Positions 1-10,496 of a DNA stretch of 64,000 bases are shown here, piece by piece. The stretch is from positions 573,970 to 637,969 of the forward strand of contig NZ_LFKO01000002.1 of the NCBI RefSeq assembly GCF_001265075.1, read 5' to 3'. Under the pieces are notes generated by a model. It did not search any database. It saw nothing but the letters and a program-made list of their open reading frames with translations, and had not been told where the DNA came from. The position numbers and the translations under genes were made by a program. Position 1 is the first letter of the stretch. The number at the start of each line of letters is the position of its first letter. The DNA is from Salinicoccus sp. YB14-2. GTDB taxonomy: Bacteria > Bacillota > Bacilli > Staphylococcales > Salinicoccaceae.

Positions 1-362
1 CCGCTTACCGGTGCGTCAATATACTGATGCCCATCCTTATTAATGGTGTTGAAGACTTCTTTACTCGTTTCAGGATTGATGGAGCTCATATCAACGACAA
101 TTGTACCGGGATTGAATTTTTTATACAATCCACTCTCGATGACGACTTCACGCACTTCTTTAGAATCCGGCAGCATTAAAATAATCACTTCAGACTGCTC
201 TGCCACAGCTTCATAATCAGCCAGAATAGTCGCACCGTAGTTCGCAAGCTCATCATTGGTATCATCATTAGAACTGCTGATAAATACATTCTGTTTATTT
301 TTTAACAGATTGATACTCATTGGTTTACCCATTATTCCAAGTCCGATAAAACCGATATTCAT
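1..362 (-). CDS. 3-hydroxyisobutyrate dehydrogenase family oxidoreductase (partial, 3' end outside window)
   Basis: The reading frame starts at an ATG at 362 preceded by AAGGAGTG and runs off the left edge, so about the first 120 residues are visible. The N-terminus MNIGFIGLGIMGKPM is the Rossmann dinucleotide-binding glycine motif of the beta-hydroxyacid dehydrogenase family (GarR, GlxR, MmsB). Later residues DMSSINPETS and DAPVSG match the conserved substrate-side motifs of that family. It should be a cytosolic NAD(P)-dependent reductase or dehydrogenase of a small 3-hydroxy acid; the substrate cannot be told from this half. It lies 4 bp downstream of the YciI gene on the same strand, so the two are probably cotranscribed. 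Confidence 0.85.
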   Translation of the reverse strand, partial: MNIGFIGLGIMGKPMSINLLKNKQNVFISSSNDDTNDELANYGATILADYEAVAEQSEVIILMLPDSKEVREVVIESGLYKKFNPGTIVVDMSSINPETSKEVFNTINKDGHQYIDAPVS

Positions 363-366
363 TGAA

Positions 367-645
367 TCACTCCTTAATATTGTAGTTGGTCACCATTTCC
401 CATTCATGTATTTCATAGTAGCGTGCATTATTCACAATGTACGGATCCTGTTCGACGAGCGCTTTGATTTCATTTTGATTTTCCCCTTTATAAATCACCA
501 GGCCTCCTGCCCCGTCCGTAAATCTGCCATTCATGATGATTGTGTCTTTATTTCTCAGGTTTTCAAGAAACTTCAAATGTTCTTCCCTGTAGTCCTTACT
601 TTTCTGTTCATCCAGCATGGGTAAAAATACAGCAAAGTATTTCAA
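367..645 (-). CDS. YciI family protein
   Basis: A 92-residue protein that resembles the YciI family: a ferredoxin-like fold with a His/Asp pair, of uncertain enzymatic role. The middle part NGRFTDGAGGLVIY and the later DPYIVNNARYYEIHEW are typical. I place the start at a TTG at 645 because GGGAGGGAT sits 7-8 nt upstream of it. A longer frame exists (to 702) but its first codons contain the ribosome site itself and lack a site of their own. It precedes a 3-hydroxyisobutyrate dehydrogenase-like gene by 4 bp. Family assignment is good, function unknown. Confidence 0.8.
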   Translation of the reverse strand: MKYFAVFLPMLDEQKSKDYREEHLKFLENLRNKDTIIMNGRFTDGAGGLVIYKGENQNEIKALVEQDPYIVNNARYYEIHEWEMVTNYNIKE

Positions 646-808
646 AACATATCCCTCCCATTTTAATTTAATACTATCAAATTTTTCAGATATTTTAAAC
701 AAAACTGTTAATCAGGTTATGATTCTATCGGTAAAATAACCGGGTACTGTTCAGACAGCTGTGCTTTTCAAGTTATATGCACACGTCAATACCGGGCGCT
801 CCCATAAA

Positions 809-838
809 AAACTGCTCATCCTCTATGAATGAGCAGTC
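809..838 (-). terminator. Intrinsic terminator after aspS
   Basis: Read on the minus strand, the arms ACTGCTCAT and ATGAGCAGT form a 9-bp stem followed by a T-run (TTTTTTA). It sits 9 bp beyond the aspS stop and so ends the hisS-aspS transcript. Confidence 0.85.
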
Positions 839-846
839 AGATTTTA

Positions 847-2607
847 TTATTCTTCTATATCCACGTCGATGTGCAGTTCCTTCAGCTGATCTTCAGACAC
901 TGCTGACGGTGCGTTCATCATCAGATCGCTCGCGCTTGCTGTTTTAGGGAACGCGATAACGTCTCTAATATTATCTGTACCGGCAAGAAGCATGACGAAA
1001 CGATCGAAACCGTATGCGATGCCGCCGTGCGGCGGTGCACCGTATGTGAATGCTTCAAGCAGGAAGCCAAATTGCTCGTCTCTTTCCTGATCGGAAAATC
1101 CGAGTGCCCTGAACATTCTTTCCTGAAGCGCCTTATCATGGATACGTATTGAACCGCCGCCGAGTTCATAACCGTTCAGTACGATATCGTATGCATTTGC
1201 CCTAACTTCTTCAGGAGCAGTTTCCAGCTTATCCTCATCTTCTTTTTTAGGTGAAGTGAATGGATGGTGCGCTGCTGAATATCTATCTGCCTCTTCATCG
1301 TATTCGAATAAAGGCCAGTCAGTCACCCAGATGAAGTTATACTGGTTTTTATCAATCAGTCCCAGATCTTTGGCCAGTTTGTTTCTCAAGTTGCCGAGAG
1401 ACGCGTGCACCACTTTTTTCTTATCTGCAACAAACAGAACCAGGTCATTGTCCTTGACGTTCATTAACTGTTTCAGTTCATCCTGCTTATCATCATCGAA
1501 GAATTTGGCAATCGGACCTGAAAATCCTTCATCAGTGGACTTCATCCATGCCAGTCCTTTGGCACCGTGAATTTTAACAAAACTCTCAAGCTTATCGATA
1601 TCTTTTCTTGAATAAGCATCTGCCTGATCGGGCACAACGATAGCATTGACCAGACCCCCGCTTTCAGCAGTTGATTTGAATACTTTGAAATCGACTGTCC
1701 TGCTGAATTCAGTAATGTCCTGAAGGTACAGGTCAAATCGGGTATCGGGTTTGTCCACACCGTATTTCGCCATCGCTTCATCATATGTGATTCTCGGAAA
1801 AGGTGTAGTGATATCCATTCCTTTAATATCTTTCATCACTTGAGTTATCATTCTTTCATTCAATGCCATGATATCTTCCTGATCGACGAATGACTGTTCG
1901 ATATCAATCTGTGTGAATTCAGGCTGCCTGTCAGCACGCAGGTCTTCATCCCTGAAACATTTTACAATTTGATAATACTTCTCCATACCTGACAGCATCA
2001 ACAGCTGCTTATAAATCTGTGGAGACTGCGGCAGTGCAAAGAATTCACCTTCATGTACCCGTGACGGTACAAGGTAATCCCTCGCACCTTCAGGCGTTGA
2101 TTTGGACAACACCGGTGTCTCTACATCGATGAAACCTTCCTGTCCAAGAAACGAATGGACGCTTTGTTTCAGCTGATGACGCAATTTTAAAGTGCTTTGA
2201 AGCTTTGGACGTCTCAAGTCCAAATATCTGTATTTCAATCTGACATCTTCTGTCACCGTTTCGTCCTGGATATGGAACGGTGGTGTTTTTGCCTTTGAAA
2301 TGACTTCCACATCTTCTACGATGATTTCAATTTTCCCGGTTTCAATATTGTGATTGACCTGTGACGCATCCCGCTGTGCAATCGTACCTTTCACGTCGAT
2401 GACGAATTCACTGCGGACGTCTTCCGCAATATTAAGAGCTTTATCGGATACTTCAGGATTAAAAACGATTTGAATCGTACCGCTGCGGTCACGCAGATCG
2501 ATGAAAATCAATCCACCAAGGTCACGGCGTCTTTGAACCCAGCCTGACAGATGAATCGATTCGTTTATGTCTTTTTCAATTACTTCGGATACAAATATTC
2601 TTGTCAT
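847..2607 (-). CDS. aspS: Aspartyl-tRNA synthetase
   Basis: Charges tRNA-Asp with aspartate in the cytosol. The 586-residue length matches bacterial AspRS. An N-terminal OB-fold ([20 protein letters not shown]) binds the anticodon. The class II catalytic core follows, with motif 2 ([18 protein letters not shown]) and motif 3 ([15 protein letters not shown]), and the bacterial GAD insertion lies between them. The start ATG follows GGAGGATTAATAAC, which overlaps the end of hisS; only 5 bp separate the genes, so the pair is cotranscribed under the T-box upstream of hisS and ends at the hairpin at 809-838. Confidence 0.98.
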   Translation of the reverse strand: MTRIFVSEVIEKDINESIHLSGWVQRRRDLGGLIFIDLRDRSGTIQIVFNPEVSDKALNIAEDVRSEFVIDVKGTIAQRDASQVNHNIETGKIEIIVEDVEVISKAKTPPFHIQDETVTEDVRLKYRYLDLRRPKLQSTLKLRHQLKQSVHSFLGQEGFIDVETPVLSKSTPEGARDYLVPSRVHEGEFFALPQSPQIYKQLLMLSGMEKYYQIVKCFRDEDLRADRQPEFTQIDIEQSFVDQEDIMALNERMITQVMKDIKGMDITTPFPRITYDEAMAKYGVDKPDTRFDLYLQDITEFSRTVDFKVFKSTAESGGLVNAIVVPDQADAYSRKDIDKLESFVKIHGAKGLAWMKSTDEGFSGPIAKFFDDDKQDELKQLMNVKDNDLVLFVADKKKVVHASLGNLRNKLAKDLGLIDKNQYNFIWVTDWPLFEYDEEADRYSAAHHPFTSPKKEDEDKLETAPEEVRANAYDIVLNGYELGGGSIRIHDKALQERMFRALGFSDQERDEQFGFLLEAFTYGAPPHGGIAYGFDRFVMLLAGTDNIRDVIAFPKTASASDLMMNAPSAVSEDQLKELHIDVDIEE

Positions 2608-2612
2608 TGTTA

Positions 2613-3872
2613 TTAATCCTCCAAATATTTTACTAGTTCATCAATCTGAACGTTTTGTGTTTCGCCATTTTCCATGTTTTTAAGTTCAACCCGGCCTGAT
2701 TCAAACTCCTGCTCGCCTAAGACGATGACATACTGCGCTCTTTTTCTGTCCGCATCTTTCATTTGAGCTTTCAGTTTTCTCTGCTTGTAATCCATGTCCG
2801 CACTGATGCCTTTTGTTCTCAACTCATGCAGTAAAGTGCCTGCCTTATTGAATGATTGATCATCAAGTGTACAAACATAGAGGTCGATGCCTTTCGGCTT
2901 GTCAAGTTTGATACCTTCAGCTTCAAGCGCCAGAAGCAGTCGTTCTATACTCATTCCGAAACCGATACCTGTTTCTTTCGGACCGTCAAGCAGCTCGAGC
3001 AGTCCATTGTAACGGCCGCCGCCGCACAACGTTGTAATCGCGCCGAACCCTTCAGCATTACTCATCAGTTCAAATGCTGTGTGCGTATAATAGTCCAACC
3101 CTCTGACCAGATTATAATCAACTTCGTAATCAATACCTATTTCAGTCAGTTTCTCTTTCACAGTTTCAAAATATGCCTTGGATTCATCATTTAAAAAGTT
3201 ATATATGACCGGTGCATTTTGTATCAGCTCATGGTCTCTGTCCTTTTTACAATCCAATATTCTCATCGGATTCGTATCGATTCTGTTTTGACAGTCTGAA
3301 CAAAACTCATCAATACGCGGTTTGAAGTGTTCGACCAGCGCATCATTATATGCTTTTCTGCTGTCATGGTCACCAATCGAGTTGATATAAAGTTTCAGGT
3401 TTTTCAATCCAAATGACTGGTAGATATGCATCAGCATGCTCAATACTTCTACGTCAATCAGAGGATTTTCTGCACCGATTGCTTCGACGCCGAACTGTAC
3501 GAACTGGCGGTATCTGCCTTTTTGTCTTCTTTCATACCTGAACATCGGTTCCTTATAGAACACCTTTATCGGCTGGTTCACATCATGCTGCATTTTATTT
3601 TCAATATAGCTCCTGGCTATCGGGGCCGTGCCTTCCGGCCTCAGAGTCATGCTGCGGCCGCCTTTATCTTCAAAAGTATACATTTCCTTGTTGACGATAT
3701 CCGTTGAACCGCCGACACCTCTTTCAAACAATTCAGTGGCTTCGAAAATCGGTGTTCTCAGCTCATGATAATTATAATTTGTCGCTATTTCTCTCAGTTG
3801 ATCTTCTATAATCTGCCATTTATAACTCTCACCCGGCAGTATATCCTGTGTACCTCTTGGTATCTGAATCAT
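2613..3872 (-). CDS. hisS: Histidyl-tRNA synthetase
   Basis: Charges tRNA-His with histidine. The 419-residue protein has class II motif 2 ([19 protein letters not shown]), the histidine-specific motif [14 protein letters not shown] and a C-terminal anticodon-binding domain ending in [13 protein letters not shown] choose the ATG at 3872 ([15 protein letters not shown]) because AAGGAG lies 8 nt upstream. A GTG three codons earlier overlaps that ribosome site. Expression is governed by the T-box leader at 3889-4130, and aspS follows within 5 bp. Confidence 0.98.
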   Translation of the reverse strand: MIQIPRGTQDILPGESYKWQIIEDQLREIATNYNYHELRTPIFEATELFERGVGGSTDIVNKEMYTFEDKGGRSMTLRPEGTAPIARSYIENKMQHDVNQPIKVFYKEPMFRYERRQKGRYRQFVQFGVEAIGAENPLIDVEVLSMLMHIYQSFGLKNLKLYINSIGDHDSRKAYNDALVEHFKPRIDEFCSDCQNRIDTNPMRILDCKKDRDHELIQNAPVIYNFLNDESKAYFETVKEKLTEIGIDYEVDYNLVRGLDYYTHTAFELMSNAEGFGAITTLCGGGRYNGLLELLDGPKETGIGFGMSIERLLLALEAEGIKLDKPKGIDLYVCTLDDQSFNKAGTLLHELRTKGISADMDYKQRKLKAQMKDADRKRAQYVIVLGEQEFESGRVELKNMENGETQNVQIDELVKYLED

Positions 3873-3888
3873 TATATTCACTCCTTAT

Positions 3889-4130
3889 AAAATAAAAAAG
3901 CCCCTTATACCTGTTATGGTATAAGGGACGAAATCGTCGTGTTGCCACCCTAATTTGATTATTCCTTTCAGAAATAACCCTTTAGCATGATAACGATTGC
4001 CACCGCCTGCCATTAACAGGATTCTCTCCAAAGTGTCAGCAAATATATTTTTCAGGTGTTTACTTTCAGCAACCGTAAACTCTCTGTGACCCGCTATGAT
4101 ATATTCTCTTCAGATAAAACGAAATTCGTT
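3889..4130 (-). promoter_or_regulatory. T-box riboswitch of the hisS-aspS operon
   Basis: On the minus strand the leader contains the T-box core AGGGTGGCAACACG (3939-3952) followed by a terminator whose arms are CCCTTATACC and GGTATAAGGG (3901-3928) and a TTTTTT tract just before hisS. Upstream is a Stem I candidate with the apical hairpin arms GTTTAC and GTAAAC. T-boxes read uncharged tRNA and antiterminate. The probable specifier region reads GACAC (4033-4037), which contains both GAC (Asp) and CAC (His) in overlapping frames. Class assignment is firm; the exact stem boundaries and the specifier are inferred by eye. Confidence 0.9.
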
Positions 4131-4177
4131 TATATTTATGTTAATAATAGTCATTTCATTATTCAAAGTCAAGGAAA

Positions 4178-4924
4178 TCAATTTAAATAGTTATAAATGC
4201 CTTCGGCAATAGCCTGTGCCATCAAGTCCTGATAATCTTCCGATGACATCATTCTTTCATCTATTTCATTGCTCAGATAACCAAGCTCTATTAAAGTAGC
4301 TGGATAATCCAGCTGCCATGTCACCTGGAAATTGGACTGGTTTGTCCCGCGGTTGCGGAAGTCGGAATATTTGTCCAAAGACTCGTTCATCATCTCTGCG
4401 AATTCTTTTTGATTATCATAAGTATAAAAAGTCGTAAACCCGGTAATCGATGGATCTTCCATCGCATCACTGTGAAGACTGATGAACAGGTCACCATCTG
4501 CTTTACGTTCATCCAGGGAAGCAAATTCATCCTGCGCCCTTGTAAATTCTACATTGGCACCATTACTCACGAGTATATCTTCAGTCTTTTCAGCAATCGA
4601 ATAAACGATCTCCGCTTCAGTCTGACCTGATACACTCGATGCACCCGGATCTTTTCCGCCGTGCCCAGGATCGATGATGATTGTTTCACCATTAAAAGAG
4701 ACATCAGAACCCTGGTCAAAATCTATGGCTATGGATTCATATTCCGCCTCTTCTTCAGGTTCATCACTGAATAAGTCTGTCTGAAATAAAAAATATAATA
4801 CCGAAACAATTAAGACAGCCATAATCATGAAAAATAGTGGAATCATGTACAGTGATTTTCTATATTTTAAAAATTCAGTCGTTGCTTTTAATGCATGTTT
4901 CATCCATTTTTTTATTATATCCAT
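4178..4924 (-). CDS. Membrane-anchored N-acetylmuramoyl-L-alanine amidase (LytH-like)
   Basis: A 248-residue cell-wall amidase with one N-terminal membrane anchor (about residues 25-47) and an extracellular Amidase_3 domain. The zinc ligands are visible: His in IIIDPGHGG, Glu in QTEAEI and His in LFISLHSDA, plus the catalytic Glu in ATLIELGYLS. LytH of Staphylococcus aureus sits at the same chromosomal position next to hisS and dtd and controls peptidoglycan synthase activity. Here the SH3b segment expected between anchor and catalytic domain appears absent, since only about 40 acidic residues separate them. The start overlaps the dtd stop by one base (TGATG), indicating translational coupling. 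Confidence 0.9.
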   Translation of the reverse strand: MDIIKKWMKHALKATTEFLKYRKSLYMIPLFFMIMAVLIVSVLYFLFQTDLFSDEPEEEAEYESIAIDFDQGSDVSFNGETIIIDPGHGGKDPGASSVSGQTEAEIVYSIAEKTEDILVSNGANVEFTRAQDEFASLDERKADGDLFISLHSDAMEDPSITGFTTFYTYDNQKEFAEMMNESLDKYSDFRNRGTNQSNFQVTWQLDYPATLIELGYLSNEIDERMMSSEDYQDLMAQAIAEGIYNYLN

Positions 4925-5376
4925 CAGATAATTTTTCCATCCCTGGCTTCATAAATGATGGTAATCGGACCGTCATTATTGATTTGAACGTTCATATGTT
5001 CTCCGAAGAAACCTTCTTTGACGGTTAAGCCGTAAGAGCTGAGTATTTCGTTGAATTCTTTGTACAGAGCGAGTGCCTTCTCACTTTTTGCGGCTCTAGT
5101 AAAACTCGGACGGTTTCCCTTTTTAGTGTCAGCATAAAGTGTGAATTGTGAGATGCTTAATATTTCACCTTCGACATCATTAATCGACAAGTTTATTTTG
5201 CCTTCTCTGTCTTCAAAATTTCTTGATTTAGCAATTTTTTCCGCCAGTTTTCTTGCATCTTCAGAAGTCGAGTCTTCACTCACTCCTACCAGCAATAAAT
5301 AACCATGATTGATTTCATTGAACAAATCATTTTTTACAACTCTTGCATCCGAAACTTTCTGCAAAACAATTCTCAT
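4924..5376 (-). CDS. dtd: D-aminoacyl-tRNA deacylase
   Basis: Hydrolyses D-aminoacyl-tRNAs and glycyl-tRNA-Ala in the cytosol, recycling tRNA mischarged with D-amino acids. At 150 residues it is full length. The family signatures are SQFTLYADTKKGNRPSFTRA (active-site SQFTL motif) and NNDGPITIIYE near the C-terminus, which corresponds to the Gly-cisPro motif region. The start ATG follows GAGGTGAAAAC. It is 9 bp downstream of rel and overlaps the amidase start by one base, as in other staphylococci. Confidence 0.97.
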   Translation of the reverse strand: MRIVLQKVSDARVVKNDLFNEINHGYLLLVGVSEDSTSEDARKLAEKIAKSRNFEDREGKINLSINDVEGEILSISQFTLYADTKKGNRPSFTRAAKSEKALALYKEFNEILSSYGLTVKEGFFGEHMNVQINNDGPITIIYEARDGKII

Positions 5377-5385
5377 GTTTTCACC

Positions 5386-7557
5386 TCATTTAAATACGCG
5401 TTCCACACTGTATATATCTTTCAACTGTTTGATTTTATCCACTATCCGGTAAAGATCGGTTGTATTCTGCACCATCACAGATAAGTTGACTCTTGCATAT
5501 TTATCTATATCACTCTTTGCATTCACATGAGTGATCGGGAATTTTGTGCTTGCTATGACATTCAATATTTCATTGACAAGACCTGTGCGGTCGAAACCTT
5601 TGATTTCAAGATCTGCCTGGTATTTACGGTCTTTATTTTTATTCTTAACCCATTCCACATCGATGATACGCTCTGTTTCATTGACGATATTCGGACAGTT
5701 CGATACGTGAACCTTAACGCCGTGCCCTTTTGTAATATAGCCTGTAATATCATCACCCGGGATAGGATTGCAGCATTTGGAAAGATTGATCAGTAAATTA
5801 TCCATACCCTCGACATAGACGCCTGACTCTGTCGATATCTCTTTATAATGATGGCTCCGGTCGATTTCTTCAACCTGGTTTGCAGTCGATCCTTCAGCTG
5901 CTTTGAATTTTTCCATCAGCCGGTTGGTAACCTGCTGGGCAGTCACACCGCCGAATCCGATCATTGCAAAAAGATCATCCTCATTATTTAAGTTATACCG
6001 CTCCAAAACAAGTTCGATATATTTATCCTTCAATATATCATCGGGTTTATATTCCCTTTTTTTAATTTCTGCTTCGACACCGAAACGGCCCTTCTCTATA
6101 TTACTGGCCCTGTCCTGCTTTTTGAAAAATGACCTGATCTTATTTTTTGAGCTGCTGGATTTGACCAGTTTCAGCCAGTCAAGGCTCGGTCCGTATGACT
6201 GCTTGCTCGTTCTGATTTCTACAATATCACCGGTTTCCAGAGTATGATCTATCGTCACGATTTTACCGTTCACTTTGGCACCGATCATATGGTTGCCGAC
6301 TTCAGAATGCACCTGATATGCAAAATCTATCGGTACTGCGCCTTTTGGCAGCTCCACAACGTCTCCGTTCGGTGTAAACACGTATACTTTATCACTCAGC
6401 AGATCAGTTTTTAATGCTTCCATGAATTCTTCGGCATCCGGTGAGGACGTTTCCTGATCCACAAGTTCTTTGAACCAGTTGATTCTGGAATCTTTAACTT
6501 TTACATCTTTGTTTTCTTTGTAAGCCCAGTGCGCAGCAACCCCGTGCTCAGCAATTTCATGCATTTCATGCGTCCTGATTTGTATTTCCAGCGGGTCCCC
6601 CTGGGGCCCTACTACAGTCGTGTGAAGGGATTGATACATATTCGGCTTCGGCATCGCAATATAGTCCTTAAAGCGTCCCGGCAGCGGTTTCCATATCGTA
6701 TGGATGACACCTAGGACCGCATAACAGTCCTTGATGTTATCAACGAGCACCCTGACAGCAAGCAAATCAAAAATCTGATCGAACTGCTTACTTTGCTTTT
6801 TCATCTTCTTATATATACTGTATATGTGTTTCGGCCGGCCGGACAGTGAGCCATCAATGCTCGTCTTATCCATCTCGGCTTCGATTTTATCAATCGCTTC
6901 ATTGATAACCTCTTCACGTTCACTGCGCTTCTTTTTCATCATACTGACAATTTTGAAATATTGTTTGGGTTCAATATAACGGAGTGCCGTATCTTCCAGT
7001 TCCCATTTAATACTTGAGATACCCAGACGATGGGCAAGCGGTGCATAGATTTCCAATGTTTCAAGAGATGTCCGGTACTGTTTTTCTTCCGGCATCGCTT
7101 TTAATGTACGCATATTATGCAGCCTATCTGCAAGTTTGACTAATATCACACGGATATCTTTTGCGATTGCCACAAATAATTTCCTATGATTTTCTGCCTG
7201 CTGTTCCTGCTGAGAGCGGTACTTCACCTTTTCGAGCTTTGTGACACCGTCGACAATGATGGCCACTTCCTCGTTGAACATATCCACCAGGTCATCATGG
7301 GTATAGACCGTATCCTCGACAACATCATGAAGAAAACCGGCAATGATCGTCGGTCCGTCCAGTTTCAGTTCAGCCAAAATGCCCGCAACCTGGACGGGAT
7401 GAAGTATATAAGGCAACCCATTTTTTCTAAATTGTCCGTCATGTGCTTCAAATGCCAGACCATATGCTTTTTTAATCATATTCAGATCATTTTCCGACAA
7501 ATAGCGCTCACACATTTTGAACACATCATCTTTAGTATATGGATATTCTCTGCCCAT
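5386..7557 (-). CDS. rel: Bifunctional (p)ppGpp synthetase/hydrolase, RelA/SpoT homologue
   Basis: Makes and degrades the stringent-response alarmone (p)ppGpp. The 723-residue protein shows the full long-RSH order: the HD hydrolase domain (HDVVEDT near residue 80, [10 protein letters not shown]), the synthetase domain ([14 protein letters not shown]), the TGS domain ([20 protein letters not shown]), a zinc-finger region ([17 protein letters not shown]) and a C-terminal ACT domain. Both catalytic halves look intact. Start at ATG 7557, preceded by AAGGTGGTGAG; a TTG codon directly before it could also serve. Own promoter likely lies in 7560-7630, since a terminator closes the upstream apt transcript. 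Confidence 0.97.
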   Translation of the reverse strand: MGREYPYTKDDVFKMCERYLSENDLNMIKKAYGLAFEAHDGQFRKNGLPYILHPVQVAGILAELKLDGPTIIAGFLHDVVEDTVYTHDDLVDMFNEEVAIIVDGVTKLEKVKYRSQQEQQAENHRKLFVAIAKDIRVILVKLADRLHNMRTLKAMPEEKQYRTSLETLEIYAPLAHRLGISSIKWELEDTALRYIEPKQYFKIVSMMKKKRSEREEVINEAIDKIEAEMDKTSIDGSLSGRPKHIYSIYKKMKKQSKQFDQIFDLLAVRVLVDNIKDCYAVLGVIHTIWKPLPGRFKDYIAMPKPNMYQSLHTTVVGPQGDPLEIQIRTHEMHEIAEHGVAAHWAYKENKDVKVKDSRINWFKELVDQETSSPDAEEFMEALKTDLLSDKVYVFTPNGDVVELPKGAVPIDFAYQVHSEVGNHMIGAKVNGKIVTIDHTLETGDIVEIRTSKQSYGPSLDWLKLVKSSSSKNKIRSFFKKQDRASNIEKGRFGVEAEIKKREYKPDDILKDKYIELVLERYNLNNEDDLFAMIGFGGVTAQQVTNRLMEKFKAAEGSTANQVEEIDRSHHYKEISTESGVYVEGMDNLLINLSKCCNPIPGDDITGYITKGHGVKVHVSNCPNIVNETERIIDVEWVKNKNKDRKYQADLEIKGFDRTGLVNEILNVIASTKFPITHVNAKSDIDKYARVNLSVMVQNTTDLYRIVDKIKQLKDIYSVERVFK

Positions 7558-7631
7558 CAACTCACCACCTTCAACAATAAAATAGATAGACCTATCATAC
7601 TACAATTTATAAAACAAAGAAACGCTACTAT

Positions 7632-7657
7632 AAAAAAAAGCCTGATTTAACAGACTT
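7632..7657 (-). terminator. Intrinsic terminator after apt
   Basis: Minus-strand arms AAGTCTG and CAGGCTT (one G-T pair) with loop TTAAAT are followed by a run of eight T. It starts 4 bp after the apt stop. Confidence 0.75.
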
Positions 7658-7660
7658 TTC

Positions 7661-8179
7661 TTAAGAATCATATGAGATTAATGATATAGTATCATATTCT
7701 TTCAATTTTTCCATACCATTCAAATATTTCAGTTCGATTAAAAATGCAATACCGACCACTATGCCGCCGAGCTCTTCGATGAGTTTGATTGTAGCAACAA
7801 TTGTTCCACCCGTAGCAAGAAGATCATCCGTAATCAGCACACGCTGTCCCGGTTTGATTGCATCTTTGTGCATCGTCAGTACATTTGAACCGTACTCCAA
7901 GTCATATTCATACTTGATTACTTCACGCGGCAGCTTGCCGTCTTTTCTGACTGGTGCAAAACCGATGCCCATGCTATACGCTACAGGACAGCCGATGATA
8001 AACCCGCGGGCTTCCGGCCCGACGATGATATCCGCTTCTTTTTCCCTTGCGAAGTCGACAATTTGATCAGTCGCATATTTGTATGCTTCCCCGCTGTCCA
8101 TTATTGTTGTAATATCTTTGAAGCTCACGCCGTCTTTTGGCCAATTTGGTACTTCTGATACATAATCTTTAAGATTCAT
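7661..8179 (-). CDS. apt: Adenine phosphoribosyltransferase
   Basis: Converts adenine and PRPP to AMP in purine salvage. The 172-residue protein contains the type I phosphoribosyltransferase PRPP-binding motif [14 protein letters not shown] and the APRT motif [17 protein letters not shown]. The start is the ATG at 8179 ([17 protein letters not shown]): GGAGGAAATA lies directly before it, and homologues begin here. The frame extends five codons further upstream, but these cover the ribosome site. The gene overlaps the recJ stop by 11 bp. Confidence 0.97.
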   Translation of the reverse strand: MNLKDYVSEVPNWPKDGVSFKDITTIMDSGEAYKYATDQIVDFAREKEADIIVGPEARGFIIGCPVAYSMGIGFAPVRKDGKLPREVIKYEYDLEYGSNVLTMHKDAIKPGQRVLITDDLLATGGTIVATIKLIEELGGIVVGIAFLIELKYLNGMEKLKEYDTISLISYDS

Positions 8180-10442
8180 TATTTCCTCCATCATCTACAA
8201 TTAACCGTTTAATGTAAGTTTTTAATTCCTGATTTGAAGACATTTTAAGTTTTGATTCCGATTGTATTTTCTGTTCAATGGCAGATTTGACCTTTGAATT
8301 CTCAACATCGCCCTGAACAATTCCATCATCGGTGTCTTTCTTTATTATTATACCATTTTTCACTTCAATTTTCTCAAGTTCTTCCAGTATATCAGTGACC
8401 ATCTTAAGTAATTTCATGGTGATATTAAAATGATCCGCCAATCTCCCTGCATGTTCGATTAAATTGATTGTGCCATTTTCACGCTCTCGGATAAAGTCAT
8501 AAATCTCTTTGACTATTTCAAAGTCCGGAACACCTGTAAAATAAAGTTCTTCTCTATTATTGAATATCATGATGATTTTTGAAACATGGACATTATTCAG
8601 TGAGTCACTGAGCAGATCCAGTGACCCGGGCAGATCTCTCAATACCAGAGTATCGATGGCAAACGGCAGCTTTTCACCGTAGTGGTAATAGTTCTGCCCC
8701 TTCTTCTCTGCATCTTTCCTGGTCAGGAAATAATCGTCCGCAGAAATCATCGAGAAGTTCTGGTTCACCTTACTTCTCATATCTAAAATCTGGACGTTGG
8801 ATATTTCTGCATCCTGAATAATCATCTGCAATGATCTTTTTGAGTTGAATTCATTGATATTGACTGTTCCGACAAGACTGATTGTATCACCGACGGACAC
8901 CTCATGAAACAGATGTCCAAAATTAAACCCTATCGTATCGATGGATATGTTGTGGAAAGTGATTTTAATATGATTTCTGTCCTTGCCGACCTGCTTCAGG
9001 CTTTTTATACGCCCCTGATTAATCATAAAAATGGGACGATTGAATGCCTGTCCAAAAGGCTTCAAGTTTTCAAACCGTTCAAACTCTGCGATTTTATACT
9101 CATCTTTTTCAACCATCAAATCTATATATTTCACAGGTTTAAGTGATAAGTTCTGATTTTTGAAGTATTGTTCAATCGACTGGGTGAAATCATTGATGTT
9201 TTCCTCTGCAATCTCTATGCCGAATGCCTGGGAATGGCCGCCGGCTTTATTGACAAAAGTATCATTTTCCCTGATGATTTCAAGAAAATCGAGACCGTCT
9301 ATCGATCGTGCAGAACCTCTGTAAGTTTTACCGTCCAGCGTCAGGACAATCGCCGGTTTGCCGTATGCTTCATTCAGCTTTGAAGCGACAATTCCAATGA
9401 CTCCCGGATGATAATCATCGCTGTGGACGATGATGATATCTTCACTTTCTTTATATTTCGTGTCTGCATCCTCGAATATTTCCTGTACAAGCAGTTTGCG
9501 TTCATTATTCAACTGTTCGAGTTCTGAAGCCAATTCGAAAGCTTCTGACTTATCCGATGTCAGCAATAGCTCTACAGCGATTGAGGCATCTGCAATACGC
9601 CCCGAACTGTTGAGTCTGGGTGCAATGCCGAAACCGATCGTTTCTTCATCCACGAGTCCGTTGTGTCCGGAAACGGACAATAAAGTCTGTATGCCGATTG
9701 AAGGATTCGAATTGATTTGCTTCAGCCCGTCTATAACGAGACGTTTATTCTCATCGATGATACTTACAAGGTCCGCTACTGTACCGATAGCGACAAGACC
9801 AAGCATGTCATCATCGGCCAGACCGAGTGCAGAGATCAGCTTGTAAGTGATACCGACGCCGGCCAAATGCTTGAAAGGATAATCTCCTGCCTCATGCGCC
9901 GCATGAACAATGATAGCGTCCGGCAGCGTTCCAGAGAATTCGTGGTGATCGACGATAATGACATCGATATCCCGCTGTCTTAAAAATTCAATCTCATCTA
10001 CAGCGGCCACTCCGTTGTCCACCGTAATCACCAGATCATAATTCCCTGCAACCTGTTGTTCAAACAGTTCGATATTCGGCCCGTAGCCGTGATCGATTCT
10101 GTTTGGAATAAGATAATCCACTGTTTGGCTGACTTTATTAAGCGCTGTATATAAAATCGCCGTACTCGTAATACCATCGGCGTCAAAGTCGCCGTATATC
10201 AGAATTCGTTCATCATTGTTCAGGGCATCTTCAATTCTTTTCACAGCGTGGTCGATCTGATGGACCGCATGCGCGTCATACATTTCAGTATCGTAGAGCT
10301 GCACAAGGTCCTCATCGGTAACATATCCCCGGTTTTCGAGTATGCGCTGTTCCAGTTCATTCAGACGATATTTATCAATCAGTTCACGAGGCATATCCTG
10401 TTCACTTTTACGGACTTTCCATTCATATTTAGACTTAAACAT
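8169..10442 (-). CDS. recJ: Single-stranded-DNA-specific exonuclease RecJ
   Basis: A 5'-3' single-strand exonuclease acting in RecF-pathway recombination and mismatch repair. The 757-residue protein has the DHH motifs ([25 protein letters not shown]), the DHHA1 motif ([14 protein letters not shown]), an OB-fold and the extra C-terminal domain typical of Firmicutes RecJ. I place the start at ATG 10442 ([10 protein letters not shown]), 8 nt after AAAGGAAG. The frame is open 16 codons further, but that stretch is the terminator hairpin of secDF. It overlaps apt by 11 bp. Confidence 0.96.
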   Translation of the reverse strand: MFKSKYEWKVRKSEQDMPRELIDKYRLNELEQRILENRGYVTDEDLVQLYDTEMYDAHAVHQIDHAVKRIEDALNNDERILIYGDFDADGITSTAILYTALNKVSQTVDYLIPNRIDHGYGPNIELFEQQVAGNYDLVITVDNGVAAVDEIEFLRQRDIDVIIVDHHEFSGTLPDAIIVHAAHEAGDYPFKHLAGVGITYKLISALGLADDDMLGLVAIGTVADLVSIIDENKRLVIDGLKQINSNPSIGIQTLLSVSGHNGLVDEETIGFGIAPRLNSSGRIADASIAVELLLTSDKSEAFELASELEQLNNERKLLVQEIFEDADTKYKESEDIIIVHSDDYHPGVIGIVASKLNEAYGKPAIVLTLDGKTYRGSARSIDGLDFLEIIRENDTFVNKAGGHSQAFGIEIAEENINDFTQSIEQYFKNQNLSLKPVKYIDLMVEKDEYKIAEFERFENLKPFGQAFNRPIFMINQGRIKSLKQVGKDRNHIKITFHNISIDTIGFNFGHLFHEVSVGDTISLVGTVNINEFNSKRSLQMIIQDAEISNVQILDMRSKVNQNFSMISADDYFLTRKDAEKKGQNYYHYGEKLPFAIDTLVLRDLPGSLDLLSDSLNNVHVSKIIMIFNNREELYFTGVPDFEIVKEIYDFIRERENGTINLIEHAGRLADHFNITMKLLKMVTDILEELEKIEVKNGIIIKKDTDDGIVQGDVENSKVKSAIEQKIQSESKLKMSSNQELKTYIKRLIVDDGGNNES

Positions 10443-10460
10443 ATAATAAACTTCCTTTAA

Positions 10461-10487
10461 AAAATGCCCGGAACATCCAGGCATTTT
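10461..10487 (-). terminator. Intrinsic terminator between secDF and recJ
   Basis: Minus-strand arms AAAATGCCTGG and CCGGGCATTTT (11 bp, one G-T pair) with loop ATGTT and a T-run follow the secDF stop by 9 bp. Confidence 0.9.
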
Positions 10488-10496
10488 CAAGTAATA

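Noticed and set aside
256..624. Plus-strand reading frame of 122 codons opposite the YciI gene
   Set aside because: It has no ribosome site, covers two minus-strand genes with clear family motifs and shows no motif of its own; it is a shadow frame. The same holds for the many frames opposite aspS, hisS, rel, recJ, secDF, queA, obg and the ABC genes.
10443..10490. N-terminal extension of RecJ (16 codons)
   Set aside because: The segment is the terminator hairpin of secDF and lacks a ribosome site; the ATG at 10442 has AAAGGAAG at proper distance.
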